From positions 4,765,444 to 4,829,443 of the forward strand of contig NZ_LT906450.1 in assembly GCF_900187265.1 (NCBI RefSeq): a stretch of DNA of 64,000 nt. The letters run 5' to 3'. The stretch's first letter is position 1. The number at the start of each line of letters is the position of its first letter. Under the pieces are notes generated by a model. That model had not been told where the DNA came from. It saw only the letters and a program-made list of their open reading frames with translations, and ran no database searches. Positions 43,825 through 51,160 of the stretch are shown here, in pieces. Origin of the DNA: Rhodococcus rhodochrous (GTDB lineage: Bacteria; Actinomycetota; Actinomycetes; Mycobacteriales; Mycobacteriaceae). A program made the translations under genes and the position numbers.

Positions 43825-44664
43825 GTGTTCGACATCGAGCTTTCGGCAGGAACGATCGAGTACGAGGACACCGGCGGCGACGGACCGGTTCTCGTGTTCA
43901 TTCACGGCCTTCTGATGGACGGCACCGGGTGGCGGCACGTCGTCGAACAACTCCGCGGCACCTACCGATGCATCGTGCCGACCTGGCCTCTCGGCTCGCA
44001 CCGCATACCGATGCGTCCGGAGGCAGACCTCACCCTCGTCGGAATGGGCCATCTCATCGGGGAGTTCCTCGACGCCCTCGATCTGCGTGACGTCACGCTG
44101 ATCCAGAACGATTGGGGCGGCGCCCAGGCCTTCCTCGCCGTGTCGGATCCCGAACGGGTCTCGCGACTGGTACTCGCCGCGTGCGAGGCATTCGACAACT
44201 ACCCGCCCGGTCCGGTGAAGCTGTTCCTGCCGCTGGTCCGGATTCCGGGCGGGGTACGCGTGCTCATGGCCGTGCTCGGCACGAAATTCGGACGACGAGG
44301 CCCCGGTACCTGGGGCTGGATGAGCAAACGTCCGGTACCCGGACCTGTCATGGACGCCTGGTTCCGTCCGGCCACCGTCGACCGGAACATCCGGCGTGAT
44401 CTGGCGAAGTACGCACTCTCGGCTCCGCCCAAGCAACAACTGCTCGAGATCGCTGCGAAGGCGGCGCAGTTCTCCGGGCCGGTGCTGGTCGTGTGGGCCA
44501 CCGAGGACCGCATGATGCCCCGCGATCACGGACGACGCCTCGCCGAGGCCTTCCCCGACGCGCGACTGGTCGAAATCGACGACAGCTACACCTTGCTGGC
44601 CGAAGACCAGCCCGAGAAGCTCACCGCGGCAATCGAAGAGTTCCTGACCACCACGGCCGGTTGA
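43825..44664 (+). CDS. Alpha/beta hydrolase with Asp nucleophile, lacking the usual catalytic His
   Basis: A 279-residue alpha/beta hydrolase. The oxyanion HG pair is in FIHGLLMDGTGW. The nucleophile elbow reads IQNDWGGAQAF, so the nucleophile is Asp, as in haloalkane dehalogenases and epoxide hydrolases. The acid is probably Asp in ATEDRMMP. Where those enzymes carry the base His (GHF-type motif before a conserved E-D-x-P), this protein reads DDSYTLLAEDQP with Tyr and Thr, so the usual dehalogenase chemistry is doubtful. The GTG at 43825 follows AAGGGGGA; an open frame extends back to 43786 without a start of equal quality. Confidence 0.8.
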   Translation: MFDIELSAGTIEYEDTGGDGPVLVFIHGLLMDGTGWRHVVEQLRGTYRCIVPTWPLGSHRIPMRPEADLTLVGMGHLIGEFLDALDLRDVTLIQNDWGGAQAFLAVSDPERVSRLVLAACEAFDNYPPGPVKLFLPLVRIPGGVRVLMAVLGTKFGRRGPGTWGWMSKRPVPGPVMDAWFRPATVDRNIRRDLAKYALSAPPKQQLLEIAAKAAQFSGPVLVVWATEDRMMPRDHGRRLAEAFPDARLVEIDDSYTLLAEDQPEKLTAAIEEFLTTTAG

Positions 44665-44685
44665 GACATCGCACATCCGGAAACG

Positions 44686-44709
44686 ACTCGGCGCCCGGTG
44701 CAGCCGAGT
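44686..44709. terminator. Hairpin between convergent hydrolase and acyl-CoA dehydrogenase genes
   Basis: A 7-bp stem (ACTCGGC and GCCGAGT) with a 10-base loop lies between the two stop codons. Modest strength; probably a bidirectional terminator. Confidence 0.45.
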
Positions 44710-44749
44710 GTCGACTGGACCGGACGCCGGGTAGTTCCGAACCGAGCGC

Positions 44750-45901
44750 TTACAGCGCCCGCGCGATGATCTGCTTCATGACCTCGTTCGCGCCGGCGTA
44801 GATCCGCTGGACGCGCGCATCCTCGTACATCCGCGCGATGAGGTATTCGCGCATGTAGCCGTAGCCGCCGTGCAGCTGCACGCACCGGTCGATGACCTCG
44901 CACTGCTTGTCGGTCAGCCAGTACTTGACCATCGCGGCGTCCGACGGGTCGAGTTGGCCCTTCAGGTGCTGCTCGATGCAGTGATCGAGGAAGATGCGGC
45001 AGGTGCGAGCGATGGTCTGGCACTCGGCGAGTTCGAAGGCCGTGTTCTGGAACTCGAACAGGCTGTGCCCGAACGCCTGTCGCGCCTTGGTGTAACGGAC
45101 GGTCTCCTCGACGGCCCGGTCCATCGCACCGGCCGCCTGCGCGCCGATGATCAGGCGTTCCTGCACGAGCTGTGCCATGAGCTGACCGAAGCCGAGGCCC
45201 TCGGATTCGCCGAGCAGGTTCGTCACGGGCACGCGCACGTCGACGAACGACAGCTCGGAGGTGTCGGCGGCGTGCTGACCGACCTTGTCGAGCACACGGC
45301 CCACCGAGAAGCCCGGGGCGTCACGGAGATCCACGATGAGCAGCGACACACCCTTGGCGCCGGCCTTCGGATCGGTCTTGACGGCGAGGACTATGACGTC
45401 GGCCGAGGAACCGTTGGTGATGAAGGTCTTCGAGCCGTTGACGACGTAATGGTCGCCGTCGCGCACCGCGGTGGTCTTGATGGCCTTGAGATCCGAACCC
45501 GCACCGGGTTCGGTCATGCCGATGGCGCCGAGGATCTCGCCGGTGGCCATGCCCGGCAGCCATGCCTTCTTCTGCTCCTCGTTGCCGTACTCGAGGATGT
45601 AGTGCGCGACGATGCCGCTGTGCACGGAGTTGCCGAACGCGAGATCGCCGGAATAGCCCTGCGCGTCGAACACCGCGAGGTCGTGCGCGAAGGTGCCGCC
45701 ACCCCCGCCGTACTCCTCGGGGATCGAGCAGCACAGCAGACCGAGCTTGCCGGCCTCGAGCCACACCTCACGGTCGATACGACGCTGCGAATCCCACTTC
45801 TCGGCCTTGCCCATGACCTCGCGATCGAAGAACTCGCGCGCGAGATCGTAGACGGCAGAGACCTCGTCGTCGTACCAGGAGGCGACGTGCTTCTTCGGCA
45901 T
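44750..45901 (-). CDS. Acyl-CoA dehydrogenase (long-chain/isovaleryl-like catalytic arrangement)
   Basis: A 383-residue acyl-CoA dehydrogenase. GMTEPGAGSDLKAIKT marks the FAD/substrate region. At the usual catalytic Glu position the sequence reads IYAGANEVMKQ with Ala instead of Glu. The base is probably moved to the Glu in VQERLIIGA, as in long-chain and isovaleryl-CoA dehydrogenases. It lies 41 bp after the acyl-CoA ligase gene on the same strand and is likely its operon partner. Confidence 0.93.
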   Translation of the reverse strand: MPKKHVASWYDDEVSAVYDLAREFFDREVMGKAEKWDSQRRIDREVWLEAGKLGLLCCSIPEEYGGGGGTFAHDLAVFDAQGYSGDLAFGNSVHSGIVAHYILEYGNEEQKKAWLPGMATGEILGAIGMTEPGAGSDLKAIKTTAVRDGDHYVVNGSKTFITNGSSADVIVLAVKTDPKAGAKGVSLLIVDLRDAPGFSVGRVLDKVGQHAADTSELSFVDVRVPVTNLLGESEGLGFGQLMAQLVQERLIIGAQAAGAMDRAVEETVRYTKARQAFGHSLFEFQNTAFELAECQTIARTCRIFLDHCIEQHLKGQLDPSDAAMVKYWLTDKQCEVIDRCVQLHGGYGYMREYLIARMYEDARVQRIYAGANEVMKQIIARAL

Positions 45902-45942
45902 CGGGTTCAGGTTTCCTTTTCGCAGTGTTCGATTCGGAGTGG

Positions 45943-47460
45943 TCAGGATCCGCGCAGTTCGCGCTTGAGGAGCTTGCCGCTCTGGTTACGCGGCAGGACG
46001 TCGACGAAGCGAACGGCCTTGGGCACCTTGAACGGTGCGAGACGCCGCTTGACGTGGTCGATCAGGGTGGGCTCGTCGAGTTCGTGACCGTCCTTGAGGA
46101 CGACCACCGCGGTCACCGCTTCGATCCACTTCTCGTCCGGAGTACCGATCACCGCGACCTCGGCGACGGCCGGGTGCGTGTAGATCGCGTCCTCGACCTC
46201 ACGTGAGGCGACGAGGATGCCACCGGTGTTGATGACGTCCTTGATGCGGTCGACGACGGTGATGAAGCCTTCGGCGTCGCGGGTGACGAGGTCACCGGAG
46301 TGGAACCAGCCGTCGCGGAAGGCCTCCTCGGTCGCGGTGGGGTTCTCCCAGTAGCCGAGGCACAGTTGCGGTGAGCGGTACAGGATCTCGCCGGGTTCGC
46401 CGTCGGGGACATCGTTGCCGTCGGCGTCGACGACGCGGGTCTCGACGAACAGCACCGCCCGGCCGCACGAGGCGGGACGCGCGTCGTGCTCCTCGGGACG
46501 GAGGACGGTGGCGAGCGGACCGATCTCGGACTGCCCGAAGCAGTTGTAGAAGCCGAGTTCGGGGTAGCGGCCGCGGAGCCGCTCGAGGACGGTGACCGGC
46601 ATGATCGACGCGCCGTACTGTGCCTTGCGCAGCGACGACAGGTCGCGCTTGTCGAGGTCGGGGTGGTTGGTCAGCGGCACCCACACCGTCGGGGCGAGGA
46701 ACAGCGATCCGATGCGCTCCTCCTCCACCAGGCGGAGGATCTCGGCGACGTCGGGCGCGGGCAGCAGCCGCACGGTCGCGCCGACCGCGAAGTACGGGAT
46801 GAGGAAGACGTGCATCGCCGCGGAGTGGTAGAGCGGCATGCACACGAGCGGATCGTCGCCGGCCGACAGGTCGAGCGCCTCGATCGACGACATGTATTCG
46901 AAGGTGAGCGCCCGGTGGGTCATCATGGCGCCCTTGGGCTTCGACGTCGTGCCCGAGGTGTAGAGGAGCTGGACGAGGTCGGTGTCGGCCACGGCGACGT
47001 CGAGCGTCGGCACGTCGCCGGTCTGCGCGACCGTCACCAGGGAGTCGTCGGCGTCGCGGAGCGGGACGACGGTCTCGGCCGGCACGTCGGCCAGGACGGC
47101 GTCGAGGTTGTCGCGCAACACGGGGTCGACGAGCACTGCCTTCGCGCCCGACTGACCGAGCAGGTACGACAGTTCCTCGCCGCGCAGCGCGTAGTTGATC
47201 GGCACGTGCACCAGGCCGGCGCGGGCAGCGGCGAGATATCCGATCGCGTAGCCGTCGGAGTTGGTGCCGTAGGCGGCCACGCGGTCGCCCTTGGTCAGGC
47301 CCAAGGAGAGCAGGTGCGCAGCGGCACGGGTGACGGCATCGTCGAGTTCCCGGTAGGTGAACTGCCGGTCGCCGAAGCGGAGTGCGACGCGGGCGGGATA
47401 GCGCGCGGCGGTGCGGTGGAGGATGCCGTCGACGGTGCTCTGACGCGGATCGGGGGTCAT
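45943..47460 (-). CDS. Acyl-CoA ligase (FadD-type)
   Basis: A 505-residue AMP-forming ligase. Key motifs are LLYTSGTTSKPKGAMMTH, FGQSEIGPLATVL, WFHSGDLVTRD, IKDVINTGGILVASREVED and the C-terminal Lys in PRNQSGKLLKREL. It activates an acid for the dehydrogenase encoded next. Upstream on the minus strand, TATAAA lies nine bases before the ATG and no ribosome-binding site is seen, so the transcript may be leaderless or nearly so. Confidence 0.92.
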   Translation of the reverse strand: MTPDPRQSTVDGILHRTAARYPARVALRFGDRQFTYRELDDAVTRAAAHLLSLGLTKGDRVAAYGTNSDGYAIGYLAAARAGLVHVPINYALRGEELSYLLGQSGAKAVLVDPVLRDNLDAVLADVPAETVVPLRDADDSLVTVAQTGDVPTLDVAVADTDLVQLLYTSGTTSKPKGAMMTHRALTFEYMSSIEALDLSAGDDPLVCMPLYHSAAMHVFLIPYFAVGATVRLLPAPDVAEILRLVEEERIGSLFLAPTVWVPLTNHPDLDKRDLSSLRKAQYGASIMPVTVLERLRGRYPELGFYNCFGQSEIGPLATVLRPEEHDARPASCGRAVLFVETRVVDADGNDVPDGEPGEILYRSPQLCLGYWENPTATEEAFRDGWFHSGDLVTRDAEGFITVVDRIKDVINTGGILVASREVEDAIYTHPAVAEVAVIGTPDEKWIEAVTAVVVLKDGHELDEPTLIDHVKRRLAPFKVPKAVRFVDVLPRNQSGKLLKRELRGS

Positions 47461-47469
47461 GCAGCGAAC

Positions 47470-47512
47470 TTTATAGGACGTCCAACCAACTAGTCCAGAC
47501 TTAGCGATCGCT
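47470..47512 (-). promoter_or_regulatory. Putative near-leaderless promoter and palindrome upstream of fadD
   Basis: On the minus strand TATAAA (47475-47470) is a good -10 box placed nine bases before the ATG. Upstream lie the palindromes GGACGTCC (47476-47483) and AGCGATCGCT (47503-47512), possible operators. The second one is also close to the end of the hydratase gene. A similar AACGATCGCT occurs at about 20469-20478 upstream of the other hydratase gene. Confidence 0.4.
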
Positions 47513-47517
47513 CGGGA

Positions 47518-48333
47518 TCAGCGGTCCTTCCAGACCGGTGCGCGCTTCTCGAGGAAGGCCGTCATCCCCTCCTGCGCGTCGTCGATCATGGCGTTCGACG
47601 CCATCGTCTCCGCCATCGCGGCATAGGCCGTCTCCTGCGGCAGATCGATCTGCCGGTAGAACGCATCCTTGCCGATCCGCATCGTCTCGGGGGACGACGT
47701 TGCGATCTTCAGGGCGAGTTCGGTGGTCGCGGTCTCCAGCGTCTCCGGTTCGACGACGTAGTTCACCAGTCCCCAGTCGGCGGCGGTCTGCGCGTCGATG
47801 GTGTCGCCGGTCAGCAGCATCTGCAGCGCCCGCTTGCGGCCGATCGCACGGCTGACCGCGACCATCGGCGTCGAGCAGAACAACCCGATCCGCACCCCGG
47901 GGGTGCCGAAGCAGGCATCGGAGGCGGCCACCGCGAGATCGCACGATGCGACGAGCTGGCATCCCGCCGCGAGCGCCGTGCCCTGCACCGATGCGATCAC
48001 CGGTTGAGGGATCGACTGCACCGTCCGCATCATCTCGTTGCACGTCTCGAAGATCGCGCGTTCCTCGTCGAGCGTGCGTCCGATCATCTGCCGCAGGTCG
48101 TGCCCGGCCGAGAACACCGGGCCTTCCGCGCGGACCACGATCACCTTCGAGTCGGCCGCGAGCGCCGTCAGACCGGCGATGACCTCGCGCATCGTCTCCA
48201 CCGACAGCGGGTTGCGCTGCTTCGGGCGGTCGAGGGTGAGCACCCCGATACCGCTGGCCTCGTCGACAGCGATGAGCACGGGCGGGGGCAGGGTGTCGAC
48301 GGCGTCGGGGCCGTCCGCAGAGCGATCCGTCAC
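47518..48333 (-). CDS. Enoyl-CoA hydratase/isomerase family protein
   Basis: A 271-residue crotonase-family protein. The oxyanion segments are PVFSAGHDLRQM and VQGTALAAGCQLVASCDLA. The region of the catalytic acids reads FGTPGVRIGLFCSTPMVA, which has Cys-Ser where typical hydratases have a Glu-bearing P-E-x, so hydratase activity is uncertain. The start is a GTG at 48333 with AAAGGGA upstream. It lies 26 bp after the NmrA-like gene and may be the last gene of the hyu unit. Confidence 0.85.
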   Translation of the reverse strand: MTDRSADGPDAVDTLPPPVLIAVDEASGIGVLTLDRPKQRNPLSVETMREVIAGLTALAADSKVIVVRAEGPVFSAGHDLRQMIGRTLDEERAIFETCNEMMRTVQSIPQPVIASVQGTALAAGCQLVASCDLAVAASDACFGTPGVRIGLFCSTPMVAVSRAIGRKRALQMLLTGDTIDAQTAADWGLVNYVVEPETLETATTELALKIATSSPETMRIGKDAFYRQIDLPQETAYAAMAETMASNAMIDDAQEGMTAFLEKRAPVWKDR

Positions 48334-48359
48334 GTTCCCTTTCCTACACCACCGGCGGG

Positions 48360-49208
48360 TTACCGGCGCGGCATCGACGAGACGAGATCCGCGACGCGGG
48401 CGGGCTCCCGACCGAGCAGCGCTGCCGTCACGGCGCTTCCCGCGACGAAGCCGTGAGCGTCGTAGAAGTCGAACATCGCGGCCAGACGTCCGCGGGCATC
48501 TGTGGGCAGGTCGCGGCCGTGGCGCTCCATCCACACCGGGACGGACACCTGCTCGAGCTCCACCGATCGCCCGGCGACCGCGCACAGCTGCCGCACACTC
48601 ACCGAGTCCGGTCCCCCGAGCTCGTAGGTGGCGCCGTGGTGGATGTCCGCACCCTCGACGAGGACACGGGCCGCCACCGTCGCGACGTCCGACAGGGCGA
48701 CGAACGAGAACGGCGCGTCGGGGTCGTAGGGGACGTCGAGTGCATCGACCGAGCCGTCGAGGACGGGTGCGAAGTTCTCCGTGTACGCGCAGGGCTGCAG
48801 AACGGTCCACCGCACCCCGGAGGCGTGCAGGAGGTCCTCGCAACGCGCCTTGTCGAGGTGGTGCGGCATCGCCGGCGTGTACGGCCAGGCGACGGAGTGG
48901 TAGACGACGTGATCGACACCTGCCTCGGCCACCGCCGCGAGGAACCGTTCGAACAGCGCCGGTTCGTCGGGGTGCATGTTCGGGGCGATGAAATAGATGC
49001 CGCGGCAACCCGCCAGCGCGTCGACGAGCCCGGCACCCGTCTCGAGGTCGACAGCACGATCCCCCGCCTGCCGAGCGGTGTGCACCACTCGGCGGACGGG
49101 GGTCGTGTCTGCTGTCTCCAGCGCCGAGACGACAGCCGTTCCGGTCTTCCCCGCGGCACCGATCACTGCGAGATCGGTGCCGCGGGAGAGAGTGGCCGTC
49201 GTCGACAT
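48360..49208 (-). CDS. NmrA-like NAD(P)-binding protein (atypical SDR)
   Basis: A 282-residue Rossmann protein. The NAD(P) motif is AVIGAAGKTGTAVVSAL at about residues 14-30, YHSVAWPYTPAMPHHLDK takes the place of the SDR active-site region, and WTVLQPCAYTENF is typical of NmrA/QOR2-like proteins. It could be a reductase or a redox sensor. Its ATG overlaps the hyuB stop by one base (TGATG), which places it firmly in the hyu operon. Confidence 0.87.
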   Translation of the reverse strand: MSTTATLSRGTDLAVIGAAGKTGTAVVSALETADTTPVRRVVHTARQAGDRAVDLETGAGLVDALAGCRGIYFIAPNMHPDEPALFERFLAAVAEAGVDHVVYHSVAWPYTPAMPHHLDKARCEDLLHASGVRWTVLQPCAYTENFAPVLDGSVDALDVPYDPDAPFSFVALSDVATVAARVLVEGADIHHGATYELGGPDSVSVRQLCAVAGRSVELEQVSVPVWMERHGRDLPTDARGRLAAMFDFYDAHGFVAGSAVTAALLGREPARVADLVSSMPRR

Positions 49209-51160
49209 CAGTTGCCGATGAAGTCGTACTCGGCGAACTCGGCACCACCCGACAGGCGGGCGTAACCGGGACCGCGGTCGAAGAAGGGCTCTTCCTCGCC
49301 GCGCTCGGCGCGCATCTGCGCACGCAGCGCCTCGGTGGCCTCGACGTCGGCGACGGGCTCGTCGGCCGAGGTGTCCTTCAGGATCACGCCGTAGTCGTCG
49401 CGGGCGCCCTCGACGGACACCTTGCGCCACAGCACGTCCCGGACCACCTCGTCGATCGGACGATCGAGCGGGTCGCCCCAGCCACCGCCACCGGTGGTGC
49501 GGATGCGCACGACCTCGCCGGCCTTGATCGGCTCGGCGTCCGTGAGAGCGTCGAACTCGCGCTCGTTCGGGCCGCCGGGATCGAGGGTGACGGAGAACGG
49601 CTTGCCGGCCTTGCCGCCCTTGACACCCCAGCACGCGAGGATCGAACGGTCCGCGATGGACATGAAGTTCGCGTCCTTGAGCATGCGGATGTGCTTCTCG
49701 TAGCCGAGACCACCGCGGTAGCGACCGGCTCCACCGGAATCGATTGCCAGACCCAGCTTCTCGACGATGAACGGGAAGCGGCTCTCGGTGAACTCCGTGG
49801 GCAGGTTCCGCGAGTCGGGCACCACGTGGATGGTGTCCTCACCGTCGGCGTAGTGCCGGCCACCCGAGCCGCCACCGAGCACCTCACGCATGAGGTAGGA
49901 GTGGCCGTCGAAGTCCTCGCCGTACACACCGGTGTAGCGGATGGTCTCCTGGTCGGCGGGCATGTTGCCGTCGACCGCCTTGGCGACCACACCGGAGAGC
50001 ACACCGAGCAGACGCAGGATCACGAACGTGCGAGCGTTGGTGGGGGCGGGGAAGATCGGCGTGATGAGCGTGCCCGGCTCCGGGAACTTCATCTCGATCA
50101 GCGGCACGACACCTTCGTTGACGTCCAGCTCCGCCATGCGGTCCGGGGTGTCGGCCAGGTTGCGGAGGATCGGCGCCAGCCACTTGATGAGGAAGTTGCC
50201 GTCGGCGTAGTCACCGCAGTGGTTGATCGGACCCTTCGCCTGCGGACCGGTGCCGTTGAAGTCCAGGATCAGACGCTCGCCGCCCTCGTCCTCCGGGGAG
50301 GTCTTGGTGAGGGTGATGCGCTGCACGTGCAGCATGGGCTCGTCCACACCGTCGTGCTCGGCGTAGTCCTCCCAGGTGTACGTGCCCACCGGGATCTTGC
50401 TGAGGATCTCGCGGCGGTACGTCTCCGTGGTGGCGTCGAGGATCGCGTCGAAGCAGGCCTCGACGGTCTCGACACCGTAGCGCTCGAACAGCTCCGACAG
50501 CCGGCGCGCGCCCATGAGGCACGCCGAGCACTCGGCGTCGAGGTCGGCGGCGAGCGAGTCGGGCATTCGGGAGTTGCGGGTCATGATCCGCAGCGCCGCC
50601 TCGTTCGGAACGCCCTGGTCCCACAGCTTGATCGGCGGGACCATCAGTCCCTCCTCGTACACCGTGGTCGCACCTGACGGCATGGAGCCGGGGCAGCAAC
50701 CGCCGATGTCGTCGTGGTGGCCGAAGGCCTGCACGAACGCGACCACCGAGGGCTCGGTGTCGCCGGGACGGGTCGCGAAGACCGGCACGGTGACGCACAG
50801 GTCGGGGAGGTGGCCGATGCCGCCTTCGGAGAGGTAGACGTCGTTGTGGAAGAAGACGTCGCCGGGCTTCATCGTCTCGAGCGGGAAGTCCCGCGCCACC
50901 GGATGCACGAGCGCCGAGTACGACCGACCGGTGAGCTTGCGCAGGTTGCGGTCATGGATGCCGGCACGGAAGTCGTGGGCGTCGCGGATCATCGGCGAGC
51001 GTGAGGTCCGGGAGATGGAGGTCTCCACCTCCATCTCGACGCTGGCGAGGTAACCGGCGACGATCTCGACGAGCACCGGATCGGGAGCGGTGCCCGAAGC
51101 GTCGGTCAGCCGGAAGGGCTTGCGCGTCGTGGCCGCGGCGGGTTCGAGAGTCGCAGTCAT
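49208..51160 (-). CDS. hyuB: Hydantoinase B/oxoprolinase-family subunit
   Basis: A 650-residue HyuB-family protein, the catalytic partner of HyuA in ATP-dependent hydantoinases, 5-oxoprolinase, acetone carboxylase and caprolactamase. Family segments include HDFRAGIHDRN, GDVFFHNDVYLSEGGIGHLP, AFGHHDDIGGCCPGSMP and RTTGGGGWGDPLDR near the end. The length is usual for HyuB. The ATG overlaps the hyuA stop by four bases. The substrate is not given by sequence; context suggests a cyclic amide or imide from the adjoining hydroxylase. Confidence 0.92.
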   Translation of the reverse strand: MTATLEPAAATTRKPFRLTDASGTAPDPVLVEIVAGYLASVEMEVETSISRTSRSPMIRDAHDFRAGIHDRNLRKLTGRSYSALVHPVARDFPLETMKPGDVFFHNDVYLSEGGIGHLPDLCVTVPVFATRPGDTEPSVVAFVQAFGHHDDIGGCCPGSMPSGATTVYEEGLMVPPIKLWDQGVPNEAALRIMTRNSRMPDSLAADLDAECSACLMGARRLSELFERYGVETVEACFDAILDATTETYRREILSKIPVGTYTWEDYAEHDGVDEPMLHVQRITLTKTSPEDEGGERLILDFNGTGPQAKGPINHCGDYADGNFLIKWLAPILRNLADTPDRMAELDVNEGVVPLIEMKFPEPGTLITPIFPAPTNARTFVILRLLGVLSGVVAKAVDGNMPADQETIRYTGVYGEDFDGHSYLMREVLGGGSGGRHYADGEDTIHVVPDSRNLPTEFTESRFPFIVEKLGLAIDSGGAGRYRGGLGYEKHIRMLKDANFMSIADRSILACWGVKGGKAGKPFSVTLDPGGPNEREFDALTDAEPIKAGEVVRIRTTGGGGWGDPLDRPIDEVVRDVLWRKVSVEGARDDYGVILKDTSADEPVADVEATEALRAQMRAERGEEEPFFDRGPGYARLSGGAEFAEYDFIGN

